From contig JAPQWV010000309.1 of NCBI GenBank assembly GCA_027422505.1, positions 434,001 through 498,000 on the forward strand: a stretch of 64,000 bases of DNA. Direction: 5' to 3'. Positions 1 through 11,699 of the stretch are shown here, one piece after another. A program made the translations under genes and the position numbers. Positions within the stretch are counted from its first letter, which is position 1. Each line of letters starts with the position of its first letter. The notes under the pieces were generated by a model. That model saw nothing but the letters and a program-made list of their open reading frames with translations. It searched no databases and was not told the origin of the DNA. The stretch is from Craterostigma plantagineum (taxonomy: Eukaryota; Streptophyta; Magnoliopsida; Lamiales; Linderniaceae).

Positions 1-1260
1 TTTCAAATTTAACTTCGAAACTTAATCATTTTAAACCAGTATAATTCTAGAATTAGTACATATCCTTATAATATTTATTTATTCAGAGGACGACAGTTAG
101 GAACTCCTCTGGGTTTTGTATTTGACTGTAACAGGAGGACAGGTAGGTGAAATCCACCCACGACACGTAACCCCCTTTTTATGTGAATTTCATGAATTAT
201 GTGATTATGTGAATTCAGTGACTTACATGACTTGGCGAATTATGTGCGTTACATGTATTATATTTATTGCACGCCCATGTTTTACATTCTCGATATTATT
301 GCACGCCATATGTACACTTGTTGCACGTCAAATGTTATTTGCACTGCACTTGCATACCAGGTCAGTGTGAGGGGATTGAGTACCGTACGGAATGGTGACG
401 TTTGGGGAGTCGATGAGTGGTGTGGTCTTTGTGTCAGGTAGAGGGTGGGTGTATGCCGCTCTAAAGAGACCTGAGTAGGCTGCCCGTGCTCCAGTATGTA
501 CCACTCTAAAGTGACCTGAGTGGGCAGACCGAGCGATAGGATGGTGCTTGGGTGCGTGCCACTCTAAAGCAACCTGAGTTGGCCGCCCGAGCGTTGGGAC
601 GTTAGTGGTTTGGGTATATGCCGCTCTAAAGAGACCTGAGTAGGTTGCCCGTGCTCTAGCACGTACCACTCTGAAGAGACCTGAGTGGGCTGACCGAGCA
701 TTAGGTATCGAGGGGAAGGTTCTAGTACGTACCACTCTAAAGAGACCTGAGTGGCAGACCGAACGTGAACCTCAACTGGGGAATTGGCGACTCTAAAGAG
801 ACCTGAGAAGCCTTCCCATTTTAAAGCGACCTGAGTGGGATACCCGAGGGTGTATATTGTTGAGTCACGGGGTGTCGTGGGATGTGATGAGTCGAGATGA
901 GTCGAGCGTGCATGTGTGAGATGTATGGGATGGGATCGAGCGCACGGTGCATTCATGCATATTTCACCTACTGAGCAAATAGCTCAGGGTTTTACGTGTT
1001 GTAGGTACCGAGCCTGGCGCTGATGCGCGTCGAGGCTAAGGCGGGCTGACGGCGGTGCTTCATGGACTTTTGAGGGCGAGGCTGTACATGGATGCGACCT
1101 GTGGAGTGATTAGGGTTATGAGCGTTTTGATATTTTGGGGGCTACGGCCGTTGTATAGTGATGATGATGTAGACGAATATTTTGATGTAATATATATTAT
1201 TTTAGGAAAAAGCTTTTGTTAGACGGGTCTTCCGCGAATTACGTTGTGAAAACCCGCCAC
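1..1260 (+). mobile_element. Tekay/Del-like LTR fragment (R-U5 part)
   Basis: No coding sequence is seen. The stretch shares its layout with the complete Tekay LTRs at 36551 and 44131 when those are read on the minus strand. A short tandem array is followed by a 'catgcat' segment, then ACTGAGC...GCTCAG pairing (about 970-995), then TTGTAGGTACCGAGC, a TTTTGAGG...ATGGATG..GACCTGTG block (about 1068-1103) and GTAGACGAATATT (about 1170). This order matches the presumed 3' RNA end and U5 of that LTR type, so I read it as an old plus-oriented LTR of a related family. It runs off the left edge. The right boundary is uncertain, and no TSD or internal domain is visible. Confidence 0.5.
450..850 (+). 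repeat. Short tandem array in LTR (ACTCTAAAGAGACCTGAGTG core)
   Basis: About eight imperfect copies of a core reading ACTCTAAAGAGACCTGAGTG, followed by GGC-G-CCGAG, lie at roughly 455, 500, 560, 622, 668, 733, 790 and 820. Spacing is uneven, about 40-65 bases. Several open frames cross the array only because the repeat is poor in stops; none looks like a gene. An analogous three-copy array lies at the same relative place in the complete Tekay LTRs of this window. Confidence 0.75.
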
Positions 1261-1574
1261 TAATCAGTATTAGAAAGTGAGGGTCGCCGCAATCGAGCCG
1301 GCACTTGCCACAAGCTATGTGCGACAAGGCTAAATCCGTCTAGGGTCACGTACGTGTTCATGTTCAAGCTAACTGCCCATCTGCCTTTCGGCCACCTCAT
1401 GGGTCAAGTTCATGTGTGGCCAGACCTACTCATCTGGCCACTGCCCGACGGATCATTTCTGCCGAACATGCCTCGGGGTCTGGGCACCACCGAGCCCGGT
1501 CAAGTACTGCTCGGCCGTCGTTGACAGAGGTTAACGGTCAAGATCCATCAACTACATAACAATTAGACTAATCT
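1261..1574. other. Unassigned spacer left of Athila copy A
   Basis: About 310 bases of moderately GC-rich sequence without a supported gene. It lies between the Tekay-like LTR fragment and the point (about 1575) where similarity to Athila integrase ends. It may belong to a further degraded element. I see no TSD. Confidence 0.4.
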
Positions 1575-2430
1575 ATATAGTATAGTGCCTATGGGCATCT
1601 TATATGCAGTCCTATATGCCCAAAATGCATCATTTAACTTATTCGCCCACTCCCTATGGTTTCCTTATATGGTCTTTTCTAAAATGCGTTTCAACTCACG
1701 GTTCACTACTTCGACCTGACCGCTAGCTTGGGGATGGTAAGGGGTGGACAAGCTGTGTCTAAACACCGTAACGCTCTAACGTGCGTGCAAACTGGGTGTT
1801 ACGGAAATGAGTGCCTCTATCACTGAGGACGCATCTAGGTGTCCCAAACCTGAAATAGTGCTCGCAAAAATCTTACGACTGCCCTAGCATCGTTCGTGGG
1901 TAAAACTTGCGCCTCGGCCCACTTGGACACTTAATCTACAGCAACCAGAATATACTTATTACCATACGAGCTCGGAAACGGACCCATAAAGTCTGTACCC
2001 CATACATCAAAAATCTCGCATACCAAAAGGAAATTCTGAGGCATTTCGTCGTGTTTTGAGAGATTACCAGCGCGTTGACACGGATCACAAGTATCAACGT
2101 ACCTCTGGGCGGCTTTGAAGATTGTGGGCCAGTAGAACCCGCTCTCCAACACCTCCTGAGCGGTTCGGTTTGCTGCGTAATGTCCACCGATTGGTCCGCT
2201 GTGGCAGTAACTAAGAATCCTTGTCGTCTCGGGAGAGGCAACGCATCGTCGTATCACCCGGTCTGCACATCGCCTGAAAAGATACGGGTCTTCCCAAAAG
2301 TAGTACCTCAAATAAGAAAAGAATTTCTTCTTTTGCTGATTGGTGTACTCCTTTGGTAGGACCCTCGCAACAAGATAGTTAGCATAATCTGCAAACCACG
2401 GGGTATCGTCACTTACCACTTGTATCAAGT
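1575..2430 (-). pseudogene. Athila integrase remnant (copy A)
   Basis: The frame at 2428-1931 carries the N-terminal HHCC zinc-binding domain, with H..H around HCHSGPIGGH and C..C in TCDPCQRAGN. It then holds the start of the catalytic core (GTDFMGPFPSSYGNKY, first Asp). A stop interrupts it just after. Further downstream on the minus strand (about 1800-1575) other frames continue the core, including the [12 protein letters not shown] segment with the third catalytic Glu that copy B lacks. Broken by stops and frameshifts; ends at the left truncation point. Integrase would insert the cDNA into the genome. Confidence 0.8.
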
Positions 2431-3938
2431 ATAAGTGCTCGTCTGGAACCGATCATGTATCGCCCTTCCGTCCTTGTTATAAATCTCGGATTCCTCTAGC
2501 CGAGAGAGGTAACCCGCCGCCAAATTCTCTGTGCCTTTCTTGTCTCGGATCTCTATATCAAACTCTTGGAGGAGTAGGATCCATCTAATCAGCCGAGGCT
2601 TGGCATTCGGCTTCGCTAATAAATACTTAAGAGCAGCGTGGTCAGTAAAAACAATAACCTTAGACAGGATAAGATATGACTTGAATTTTTCGAAGGCAAA
2701 AACGATGGCTAACAGCTCCTTTTCTGTGGTCGCATAGTTGGCCTGGGCTGCGTCTAGCGTCTTACTTACGTAGTAGATCGGCCTAAAATGGTTGTCCTTG
2801 CTCTGCCCTAACACGGGCCCAACTGCATAACACTAGCATCGCACATTAGTTCAAAGTGCAGCCCCCAGTCGGGGCGACCATAATTGGTGATGCGATAAGT
2901 TGCTTCTTAAGTAAATTAAAATCATACAAGCACTCATCATTAAACTCAAATGGAGCATCTTTTTCGAGTAATCTACACATGGGTCGAGCATCTTAGAGAA
3001 GTCTTTAATAAATCGACGGTAAAACCCTGCAAACTCCTAATCAACTTTACGTTAGAGGGGACATGTTATTTTTCTATCATCTCTAGTTTAGCTCTGTTCA
3101 CTTCGATTCTTTTAGATGAGATCTTGTGGCCCACAACTATACCCTCTCGAACCACGAAATGCCAATTAAGTTCCATGTGAATGTGGTCTTCTCCTGGTCC
3201 TCGAGGGCTATAAAGATCTGCAGATATCCTGATAAACCATCAAGAAAACAGTAAATGAGTGACCGGATAATTTTTCTAACATCTAATAAAAAATGGTAAA
3301 GGAAAAATATCCTTTCTCGTGGCGTCGTTCAACTTGCTGTAATCGATGCAGATGCGCCACCCAGTCACGGTCCTCGCCGGAATTAACTCATTCTTCTCGT
3401 TGGCGACAACCGTCATGTCTTCCTTCTTTGGGACCACTTGGACCGGGCTGATCCATGCACTGCCTGAAATGGGGTAGACCATCCCTGTGTCTAGTAACTT
3501 GATAACCTCCTTCTTGACGACAACCTTCATGTTAGGATTGAGTCGACTTTGACGTTGAGCTATCGGCTTGAAATCGTCCTCCATGATGATCTTGTGCGTA
3601 CAATGGCTCGAATTGATACCCCTTATGTCAGATATCTTCCACGCCAAGGCCTTCTTGTGCGCTCTCAATACGTCCAAGAGCTGGCACTTCTGCTCGTCGT
3701 CGAGGCTTGATGAAATTATGATCGGTAGTCCTCCGTCGCTACAAATGAATACGTACTCGAGGTGATAGGGCAGCGGCTTTAATTCCAGGACCGGTGGCTC
3801 CTCGACCGAGCTCTTTTCCTTGTCCTCTTCGCTGCTCTCGTCGATGGCCATGATGGGCTCGTCGACCTCCTCCCCACGCTCGTCGATCGCCATAATCATG
3901 CGCATATCCTGCTCGCCGACCTGTGATAGACCTTGCAC
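2425..3938 (-). pseudogene. Athila reverse transcriptase-RNase H remnant (copy A)
   Basis: The frame at 3938-3276 holds the RT N-terminal part (SAWISPVQVVPKKE, then GWRICIDYSKLNDATRKD). The frame at 2814-2425 holds the RNase H part ([30 protein letters not shown]). Between them, at about 3182-3170, sequence jumps from the segment after EDQEKTTF straight to the LNWQKCHF-equivalent. Compared with copy B about 210 bases are gone, including the catalytic FMDD-type motif. This copy cannot encode a working polymerase. Stops and a frame change add further damage. Confidence 0.85.
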
Positions 3939-4019
3939 AGAAAGTGGAAATCGTGCTCAATGACGTCTAAGAAGTAACATTTATCATCCTGCTCGTTACT
4001 CTTTTTCATTGAGTCGGCC

Positions 4020-4459
4020 ACATTAAAGGTAACTTTTTCTCCATCTATCGTCAAAGTAGTGTCCCATTTCTAACACCTATCATGGTCTCTTCTGTCGCTA
4101 TGAACGGTCTACCTAAAATCAAGGGAACATTTTCATCTTTCTCCATATCTAAAATGACGAAATCAGCAGGGATCACAAATTTATCGACCTTGACTAGGAC
4201 ATCCTGGATAACACCTCGAGGGTACTTTAATGATCTATCTATCAGCTAACTGCAGGCTCATCCTAGTGGGTCGTGGTTCGCCTAATCCTAAATGCTTAAA
4301 CATGGAATATGGCATCAGATTAATACTAGCGCCTAAATCAGCTAAAGCATGTTCTATTACTAAATCGCCTATAAGACAAGGATAGTGAAACTTCATGGGT
4401 CCTTTAGCTTCTTCCGGATCTTGCTTTGGGGTATCGCCGAACACTCTCCTCGCATGCAT
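4020..4459 (-). pseudogene. Athila aspartic protease remnant (copy A)
   Basis: The frame starting at 4459 shows the junction typical of Athila gag and protease (FHYPCLIGDLVIEHALADLG, then ASINLMPYSMF). The DLGAS motif is the aspartyl protease active site of this clade. Beyond about 4235 the same family sequence continues in other frames to about 4020, so the protease is frameshifted. It matches the intact-looking frame 25243-25740 of copy B. Confidence 0.75.
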
Positions 4460-6260
4460 ACGGTGGAGACGTGTTCGAGCTTCCGTCGGTTCGTCAACAG
4501 GTCCTTCAGGAACTTGGCAAAACTAGGCATCTGCGTAATAGCTTCAACAAACGGTAAGTTAATATGTAATTCTTTATACATGTTCATATATTTACCGAAC
4601 TGCGCCTCTTTCTTATCCTTCTTCAATCGGGTCAGAAAAGGTATCTTCGGCTGGTATGGCTTCACTGGTTGCTGCTGGATCTCCTTCACCTTTTCCTTTT
4701 CGGGCTCGACCTTCTCCTTTTTAGCTTCGGCCTTCTCGACTTCGCCGTCTCTGATTTCCTCCACTTCGCCGTCTCTGATCTCCTTCACCTTCTTCTTGGC
4801 TGGCACTTCTTGCAGTTCTCTCCCGTTCCTCAATGTCACCGCCTTGCAATACTCCTTAGGATTTGGCTCAGTATCGCTTGGGAGCGATCCCTGGCTTCGC
4901 CCCGCCAATTGCTTTGCCATCTAACCAACTTGCTGCTCCAACTTCTTGATCGAAGCGTCCATGTTCTGGGCGCGTACGTTGTTGGCTTCCATATACTCCT
5001 CCACCTTCGTCATTTGGCTCTCGTGAGGCTCAGTGTTATTGTTGAAGTTCATGAGGAGCGCCTTCATCATGTCCTTCATTTCCCTCATATCGTCAGGTCC
5101 TCCTGCGGCTGCATTCTGATACTATCGTGGCGCCCCGGTTGGTCTAGGCTGAAATCCTGGCGGTCCTTACCCCTGGTGGTTCTGATTCTCGTACGCCAAG
5201 TTGGGATGCGCTCGAGGTTGGTAACTCCATTGGCCGCCTTGGTAATTTCCCATGTAATTTACATGCTCTAGGGGCTGCCCGAGTTGGCATTCGGATGTCT
5301 CGTGGGCTGTGCCGCAAATCCAGCATAACGGTATATAAGGCGTATGCTGCGTTCGTGCAGTGGTCATCACTGCGTTCACGGGCTGCGTCTGCCTGGATTT
5401 TGGGAGTAGTGCGCCAATCACCGTCTGTAGCCGAGAGTTCGTCGCCGCGATTTGTTGCTGGAGCGCTTCGAATTTGGCATTCGTGGTCGTCTCGCTCACT
5501 TCGAATACGCCTGGAGTCTTCATCCTCGTATTACCCCTCATGAAACCGTTCCTCGAATAGTCCTTGATCAGGCTCCAAGCCTCTGTTGCACTGAGCTTCA
5601 CGAGCCTGCCTCTTCCGGCTCCATCTAACATATGAACGGTCTGATCGTTTAGCCCCTCATGGAATCGGTTGATCTGGACTGCCTTCTACATTCCGTGCTG
5701 GGGGTACTTCTTCAATAGCTCCTTGTATCGCTCCCACACCTCGTAGAGGTTTTCTGAATCCTCCTGGTGGAAAAGGGAGATCTCCGTCTTCAACCTTAGC
5801 ACCTTTGATAATGGGAAGTAGTGGCTTATGAAGGCGGCTCGCATCTCTTCCCAAGTAGTGATCGATCTGGACGGCAACATCTCCAACCAGTCCTTCGCCC
5901 TGAACTTGAGCGAGAATGGGAACAACATCAATTTAATTGCATCGTCGTGATACCGTTGATCTTGATGGTGTCAGTCACCGTCAGAAAGGCCTTCAGGTGA
6001 GAGGGATCGTCGTCTGGATTCCCTTCAAACTTGGCCGTTCGAAAGATCATCTGAAGCCAAGAATGCTTCAGCTCGAAGTTGTTGTTCTCAATTGGCGAAA
6101 TAACGATGGCCGACTTCATGCCGTCTAGCGCACGTTCTTGAGCAAATCTTGTAGTGATTGCTCCTCCTCTAGAACGTAATGAACGGGCACTCTGTGGTCC
6201 GCCATCTCTTCTTCTGTCTCTGGTCTATCTACGAATGACTCATCTGGGGAATTCTCTCTG
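4393..6260 (-). pseudogene. Athila gag remnant (copy A)
   Basis: Frames at 6119-5928, 5931-5686, 5631-5167 and 4920-4393 cover the capsid-like region (KAFLTVTDTIKINGI, FPFSLKFRAKDWLEMLPSRS), a short zinc-knuckle-like segment (CWICGTAHETSECQ) and a lysine/glutamate-rich linker. Gag packages element RNA in cytoplasmic particles. The frame changes at about 5930, 5690-5660 and 5160-4920 with stops between, so no full polyprotein can be made. The equivalent region of copy B lies at 23403-25237. Confidence 0.8.
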
Positions 6261-6261
6261 A

Positions 6262-6598
6262 TTCCTGATAGCTGTCCTCTAGTAACTAACTAAAGGTTCT
6301 TGCGAGTTACTGGTCATTGCTTCGGAATCGTATCTGAGCTGCCTTCGTAACTTGCATTCAAAGTCTGGATCTCCTTCAACAATTGGACCCGATGGATGGC
6401 TTCGGGTCACTCACCGTTGAATTGTACCTTCAATAATTGGAAATAAAGAAAATCAGCGAAGAACAAATCGATACGTAAAAGAAATAACGAAAATGCTAAT
6501 GACTAAAAGATCAAATAACGCAAATAGCAAAAAGTAAATAAAATGGCAAATAGAAATAGCTAAAGTACCGAACTACGGTGTTCCTAATATCAATATAT
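6262..6598. other. Untranslated leader of Athila copy A
   Basis: AT-rich sequence between the gag start and the primer site. It has no supported gene and matches the leader of copy B (about 23017-23402) in position and style. Confidence 0.6.
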
Positions 6599-6616
6599 TC
6601 CCCAGCAACGGCGACA
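6599..6616 (-). other. Primer binding site, tRNA-Asp type
   Basis: On the minus strand, six bases inside the LTR end, the sequence reads TGTCGCCGTTGCTGGGGA. This is two mismatches from the complement of the 3' end of plant tRNA-Asp(GTC), TGGCGCCGTTGCCGGGGA. Athila elements prime reverse transcription from this tRNA, which supports the clade call. Confidence 0.75.
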
Positions 6617-6622
6617 GAAACT

Positions 6623-8101
6623 TGATCGACACATGGTATGCTAATATAATGTGCTAGTGCGATAAGTAATAAATAAAATGAATACCTAATTACTATCACC
6701 GACGTGCGATAGGCAGTGGACCTATCGTTTCTAGTGCAGTCAAGTGAGTAAACGAGTATCGAACACGAGGAATGGACTGATTACTAGTAATAACTATTGA
6801 CTCGATATCTAGCTAAATAAAGTGCACAGATTGTTTTACGAATTATCCTAACAGATCAATCCTAAATCAACGAGCGACTAAGAGAATACGTCTAAACTAA
6901 TAAGAGTACTTTCAGATGATGGAGATGTGCTCGACATTCGAATCCCGCTAGGCATTATCGACAAAGACAATGAAACATCGTTCCTACGTGATTTTTTACT
7001 AGATCGCAGTAATTTCCTACCACTCACGAATTTGCTGTCGCTCTAAATGCTCGCGGGGATCTAAAATTCAGTAATTACTAACGGCGAGGATCGAGTATTT
7101 ACTTTCTCACTATACTCGAATCCTATCTTCTACGAATGGCCTAATCGTTGTTTAGCTGTCGCCCTAAATAATTTTCCACACATTCACTTTAACACATAGA
7201 CATATTAAAGCGAAGAAACAAATTCATAGATCTCTAAATAGTCAAAACATACGAGTCACGATAAACATGTGTCTTAAATACGAATTAACCTAGCGTTCAT
7301 CTACTCCCAAACACATAAGGGAATTAGCTACTCATAATTAACGGGAAAACAATGAAGGAAATAAAAAACAGGGAAGGAAGACTCATGGTTGAGTACTGAT
7401 GGATCAGGGATGGAATTATGGATGAATCTTCTTTCGCTGTTCTTCGGTGTGATTTCGCCGTTGATCCGTCTCTTATGCTTCGCGAGTGGAATTCTCCATT
7501 CTTGGTGTCTTTTTTCGTCTCTGATGTGTTAGGGTTAAGTTTTGATCGGTCTTTCTCTCTTTGAGTCGAAATTTGGGCTTTTATACTGATTTTTGTAAGT
7601 GTCACTGCCTGGGCATTGGGCCTTCACGGCCGTGACAATCATCGCGTAGCTTCGCATCTCTTTCTTCCACATGTCACGGCCTGGTGCACGTCTAGTCATG
7701 GCCGTGAACTTCATTGCTTCGACTCTCTGCTCGTGGTCATGGCTTCTTGCATGGATCGTCACGCCCGTGAGGATGACTTGTGAAACATGACATCGGTCTC
7801 TGCCTCGTTTCACAGCCTGTGACATGATTAGTCACGGCCGTGACTAATGTCAGCGCACTTGGATTTCGGTTTCTGCCTCTAGACACGCCTTGTTGCACAA
7901 TGTGTCACGGCCGTGACTCTTGCCAGTTTTCGTGTTCTTGTTTCATTCCGCCTCATCGCTCTCTTTCGCTCGGTAGCCGTCCTAAGGTCCTATAAAGTGT
8001 AAATAAGTGTAAATAGGGCTTATAAATGTGTGAAGCAATGAATATTACTCTACTGTATCCCAATTAGCTGCTACGATAAACGTATTGCTATACGTTTATC
8101 A
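6623..8101 (-). repeat. Athila 5' LTR (copy A)
   Basis: On the minus strand it begins TGATAAACGTAT (8101) and ends GTGTCGATCA (6623): 1479 bases, practically the same length as the 1478-base 5' LTR of copy B, with TG...CA ends. It contains the TCACGGCCGTGA palindrome array (about 7610-7920). It keeps the about 215-base segment that the 3' LTR of copy B has lost. The partner LTR is not in the window. Confidence 0.85.
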
Positions 8102-8136
8102 CCTCCTCTCACTGATGTCCATTAGATAGACCAAGA

Positions 8137-11100
8137 AAAAAAAGCTTTTGTTGGAATGATTTGCTAGCAAATAAAATTCGGAGACAGATGGCACTATGTT
8201 GATCTGGAAGGATTCAAAGTAGGGCTAAAGGTTGGATGGAGCCAAGAAGTAACAATCGTTAAAATAATTTCCAACAGTTTCTGTATTGAAGTGCGTTGCA
8301 AATTTCTAGGGGTCCAGGAACAGATGTGGGTTATTTTTGTACATAATGGTAATAGTGCTCAGGAGAGAAGGGCACAATTTCAATTCTTGGTACAAGAGAG
8401 CATATAATGGGGCAATTTCTGGTGTTTGGGCGGGGACTTTAATGAAGTCAGATTCAGCTATGAGAAGAAAGGTAGTGAAGCCAAAGGTGACACGAGTCTA
8501 TAGCTTTTCAACTCCTTTATTGGTGAAATGAATATGAATGAGTTGGGATTCTTTGGGCGTAGTTTTACTTGGGCTAACAATAGGGAAGGGGAGGGCTTTG
8601 TGAGGAAAGGCTTGATAGGATTTTTTGCTCTCCCCAATGGATGCTTAAATATTCGGAGTCACATGTTATACATGTTGATATGCATTCATCTGATCATTGT
8701 TTACTTCTTCTCAAACTTAAGAACCAGAAACATACACCACAAATGAGATTTATCTTTGATAGAATGGGATAAATAAACCAGGCATTCAAGATGTTATTAA
8801 ACAAGCGTGGGATACTAAATTTTTGGGAATCCCCATTATCAGCTGCTGCAAAAAACATAAAAATGCAGTGGAGATTTTAAATTGGAAAGGAAGGCTGAAA
8901 ACGAATTCTGCAATTTTGATTGAGATGATCAAGGAAAAAAGGTCAAATCTTAAGGAGAGAGATGGGTCAAGGGACTGGGAGGAAGGGAAATCACTCAAAA
9001 TGGAACTTTACAAGGCATGCAAGGAGGAAGATATGTATTGGCGACAAAAATCTAGGATTCAATGGCTTCAAGAAGGAGACAAGAATACCAAATACTTTCA
9101 CGCCTCTACGACTCAAAGAAGAGCAGCAAATGATCTAGCAAACTTGAAATGCATATATGGGACCACCTACAATACAACTGAAGAGTTGGTGAAAGAAACT
9201 AGTGGATTCTACGAGGAATTGTTCACCTCCTCTTATCCTCCATAATTGGATGAGGCTCTCCGAGGGATTCCTATGACCACCTCTCACTCCCTGAACCAGC
9301 ATTTCATGGCTCCAGCTTCAATGGAGAAAATCAGGAAGGCACTTTTCTCCATGAACCCGAATAAAGCACCAGGCCCAGATGGTATGACACCTCTCATTTT
9401 TCAATAATTCTGGTCCATTGTTTTATCTTGATATTTGCCTTTCCATTAACAACGTTTTGACCCATTGTCGACTTCTTAAAGGCATGAACCAAACACTTAT
9501 CACATTGATCCCTAAGATCAAAGCAGCCATTTCATATCAGATTTTAGACCCATCAGTTTGTGTAATGTTACTTACAAAATTATCTCCAAACTTCTTTCTA
9601 ATAGACTTAACCGTGTTTGGCTGATATTATCCATCCTAGTCAAGCTGCTTTCATCCAGGGGAGACACATTATGGATTATGTTACCATTGCTCACGAATGT
9701 ACTCATCATATCAATTCATTGAGGAGCGGAAAGAAAGGGTTCAAGTCCTGGAAATTAGATCTGGCGGAGGCGTATGATAGGGTAGAGTGGTCATTTCTGA
9801 CCCAGATAATGCATAAAATGGGCTTTGATACTAAATTCATTGAATTGTTTAGAGTATGCATTTGTACATCTCCATTCTCTTTTAACATTTTTGGTACAAG
9901 CACCGGTTATCTCATCCTTTCTAGAGGTATCAGACAAGGGGATCCTTTATCCCCTTTTTGCTTTAATGGTTTCTGAAGCCCTCTCAAACCTCATTCTTCA
10001 AGCTGCCTGTGAAGGTAGATATAGAGGGCTTCGAGTTTGTAAAGATGGGCCACTGGTTACTCATCTTTTTTTGCAGATAATTCACTGCTGTTTGAAGAAG
10101 CGAGCATTGAACAAGCATTGGTGATCAAGGAGATCTTGGGTGTTTTCAGCCTTATCTCGGGCCAGGGGTGAATATGTCAAAATCATCCCTTCACTTTAGC
10201 AAGAACACTACTCAAGCTGCGAAAGAGGGGATTTTAAGTTTCCTAGGAGGAATTAAAGAGGAGAAGAAAGTTATGTATCTAGGACTCCCGCTTTTAATTG
10301 CAAAATCTAAAAGGGAGACTTTCCATTTGTTGTTGAAGTTGGTGAAGTCTAAAATGAACAACTGGAAATCACAACTTCTGAGTATTGTGGGGAAGGAAGT
10401 TCTCATCAAAGCGGTGATAAATTCCCTTCCCGTGTATGTTATGTCGTAATTTTAGACTTCCAATTCATCTTTGCAAAGAGCTATCCAAACTTGCAGCTGA
10501 TTTCTGGTGGGGGAAAAGTGAAAATGGTGGGAAAAAACTCCATTGGAAGGCCTGGAGTAAATTATCAAGGGAGAAAGGTGCGGGAGGACTGGGTTTTCAA
10601 GAGATTCAAAATTTTAATGACGCGCTCTTGGCAAAGCAACCGTGGACGATTATTACCAATCCGAATCTGCCAATGGCAAACTTCTTAAGGCCAAGTACTT
10701 CCCCAAGATTGGCCTCTTTGGGGCCTCACTCTGGTTTTTTCATCGTGGTTGTGGAAGTGCTGGCTTAAGGTACGACATGTGATTGTCGCGGTGGCAGTTT
10801 ATAAGGCGGGGATGGGTCAACTTTTAAAGTTTTAGATCTTCCCACCTCAAAAAGAACTGGACTTAAGCTCTTTTGTACAAATGAAAAAACGGGCCAGTTT
10901 TTGTCCAATCTGCTTATAAATTACTATGTTCTTTGGTGGAGCATCATAAAGAGGAATGTGAATTGAAAGGGGGATAATATGAAGAGATTATGGTTAAATG
11001 TACGGAAGTTGAAAGTAAAGAACAAGATCAAACATTTCTTGTGGAGGTGTGTACATGATGTGTTGCCTACCAAGATTAACCTGAAGAAAAGGGGGTGCAT

Positions 11101-11690
11101 TTAGATACTATTTGTTCACGGTGCGGGGAGAACGAGGAGTCCATGAAGCATTTCTTCAGTTGTTCGGGAGCTTGCAACGTTTGGAAAATGGCGCCTATTT
11201 CATGGAATTGTGCAAGGGAATCTGGAAGCTTTAACTACTAGTGGGGAGTTACAAGTTCGGGGCCTAAGAAGGAAGACTTCCAACAGCGGGTCCAACTTTC
11301 TGTGTATATACTTTGGATGTTGTGGAAGACCCGTAATTTATGGATTTTCAAAGGGGAATGGCGAGACGATCGGACCACTACCGAGCTCGCTGGTTTTGAG
11401 TGGACAGAATTCTTGGAATTTGCCTAACTTTTGTCTCTCGCCTGACTGTTTTGACAAGGGCTACTGTTGGGTAATTAGTATCAATGCAGAGGCACATTTA
11501 TTTTTTATTTTGGGTGTTTCAAGTGACCATTTCTTTGGCGTCGGTTCAACTAATGTGTTTTGGCTATGAAGTGTTTCTTTACTCCTTATGAGTTTCACCT
11601 ATCTGTGAAATATGTAAGCAGAAGGTTGTCTAGGCTGTTAAGCCTTGTAAATTCTTTTGACATTAATGAGAAAAGCTATCGTTCCGTAGT
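8137..11690 (+). pseudogene. LINE (L1-type) retrotransposon, 5'-truncated, ORF2 broken
   Basis: Fragments of a non-LTR ORF2 follow each other in the plus direction. First comes the apurinic-type endonuclease (GGDFNEV at about 8430, SDHCLLLL at about 8690), then a spacer with WLQEGDKNTKYFH (about 9064). Reverse transcriptase follows (QAAFIQGRHIMD, LDLAEAYDRVEWSFL, RGIRQGDPLSPF; 9640-9970, more at 10168-10740), then the zf-RVT zinc domain (FLWRC, CSRCGENEESMKHFFSC; 11035-11170). It copies its RNA at the nicked target in the nucleus. At least eight frame changes or stops are present. The catalytic FADD box reads FADN (10070-10081). No ORF1 is seen, so the 5' end is cut. The 3' end is set near 11690, where a 'gacattaatgagaaa' tail-like segment ends; no poly(A) tract or TSD was found. 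Confidence 0.85.
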
Positions 11691-11699
11691 ATTTACAGA

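Larger units (their letters stand above)
1575..8101 (-). mobile_element. Athila-type Ty3/gypsy retrotransposon, copy A, left-truncated
   Basis: Read on the minus strand the order is 5' LTR (8101-6623), tRNA-Asp-type primer site, gag, protease, RT, RNase H, integrase. It is the same family as copy B at 21515-33488, with matching gag, DLGASINLMP protease motif, integrase and LTR. Similarity stops inside the integrase C-terminal part near 1575, so the post-pol ORF and the 3' LTR are missing. Coding parts are broken by stops and frameshifts, and the RT has an internal deletion at about 3170-3182. The element is dead and is likely a remnant left by truncation or a later rearrangement. Confidence 0.85.

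Noticed and set aside
328..956. Two overlapping open frames (135 and 130 aa, minus strand)
   Set aside because: They cross the short tandem array of the LTR fragment; repeated stop-free units explain the length, and no protein family is recognisable.
1203..8152. Shared AAAAAGCTTTTGTT at about 1206 and about 8141, near the outer sides of Athila copy A
   Set aside because: Only about 14 bases, low complexity, and the left copy is 370 bases from the truncation point. Not a credible target duplication.
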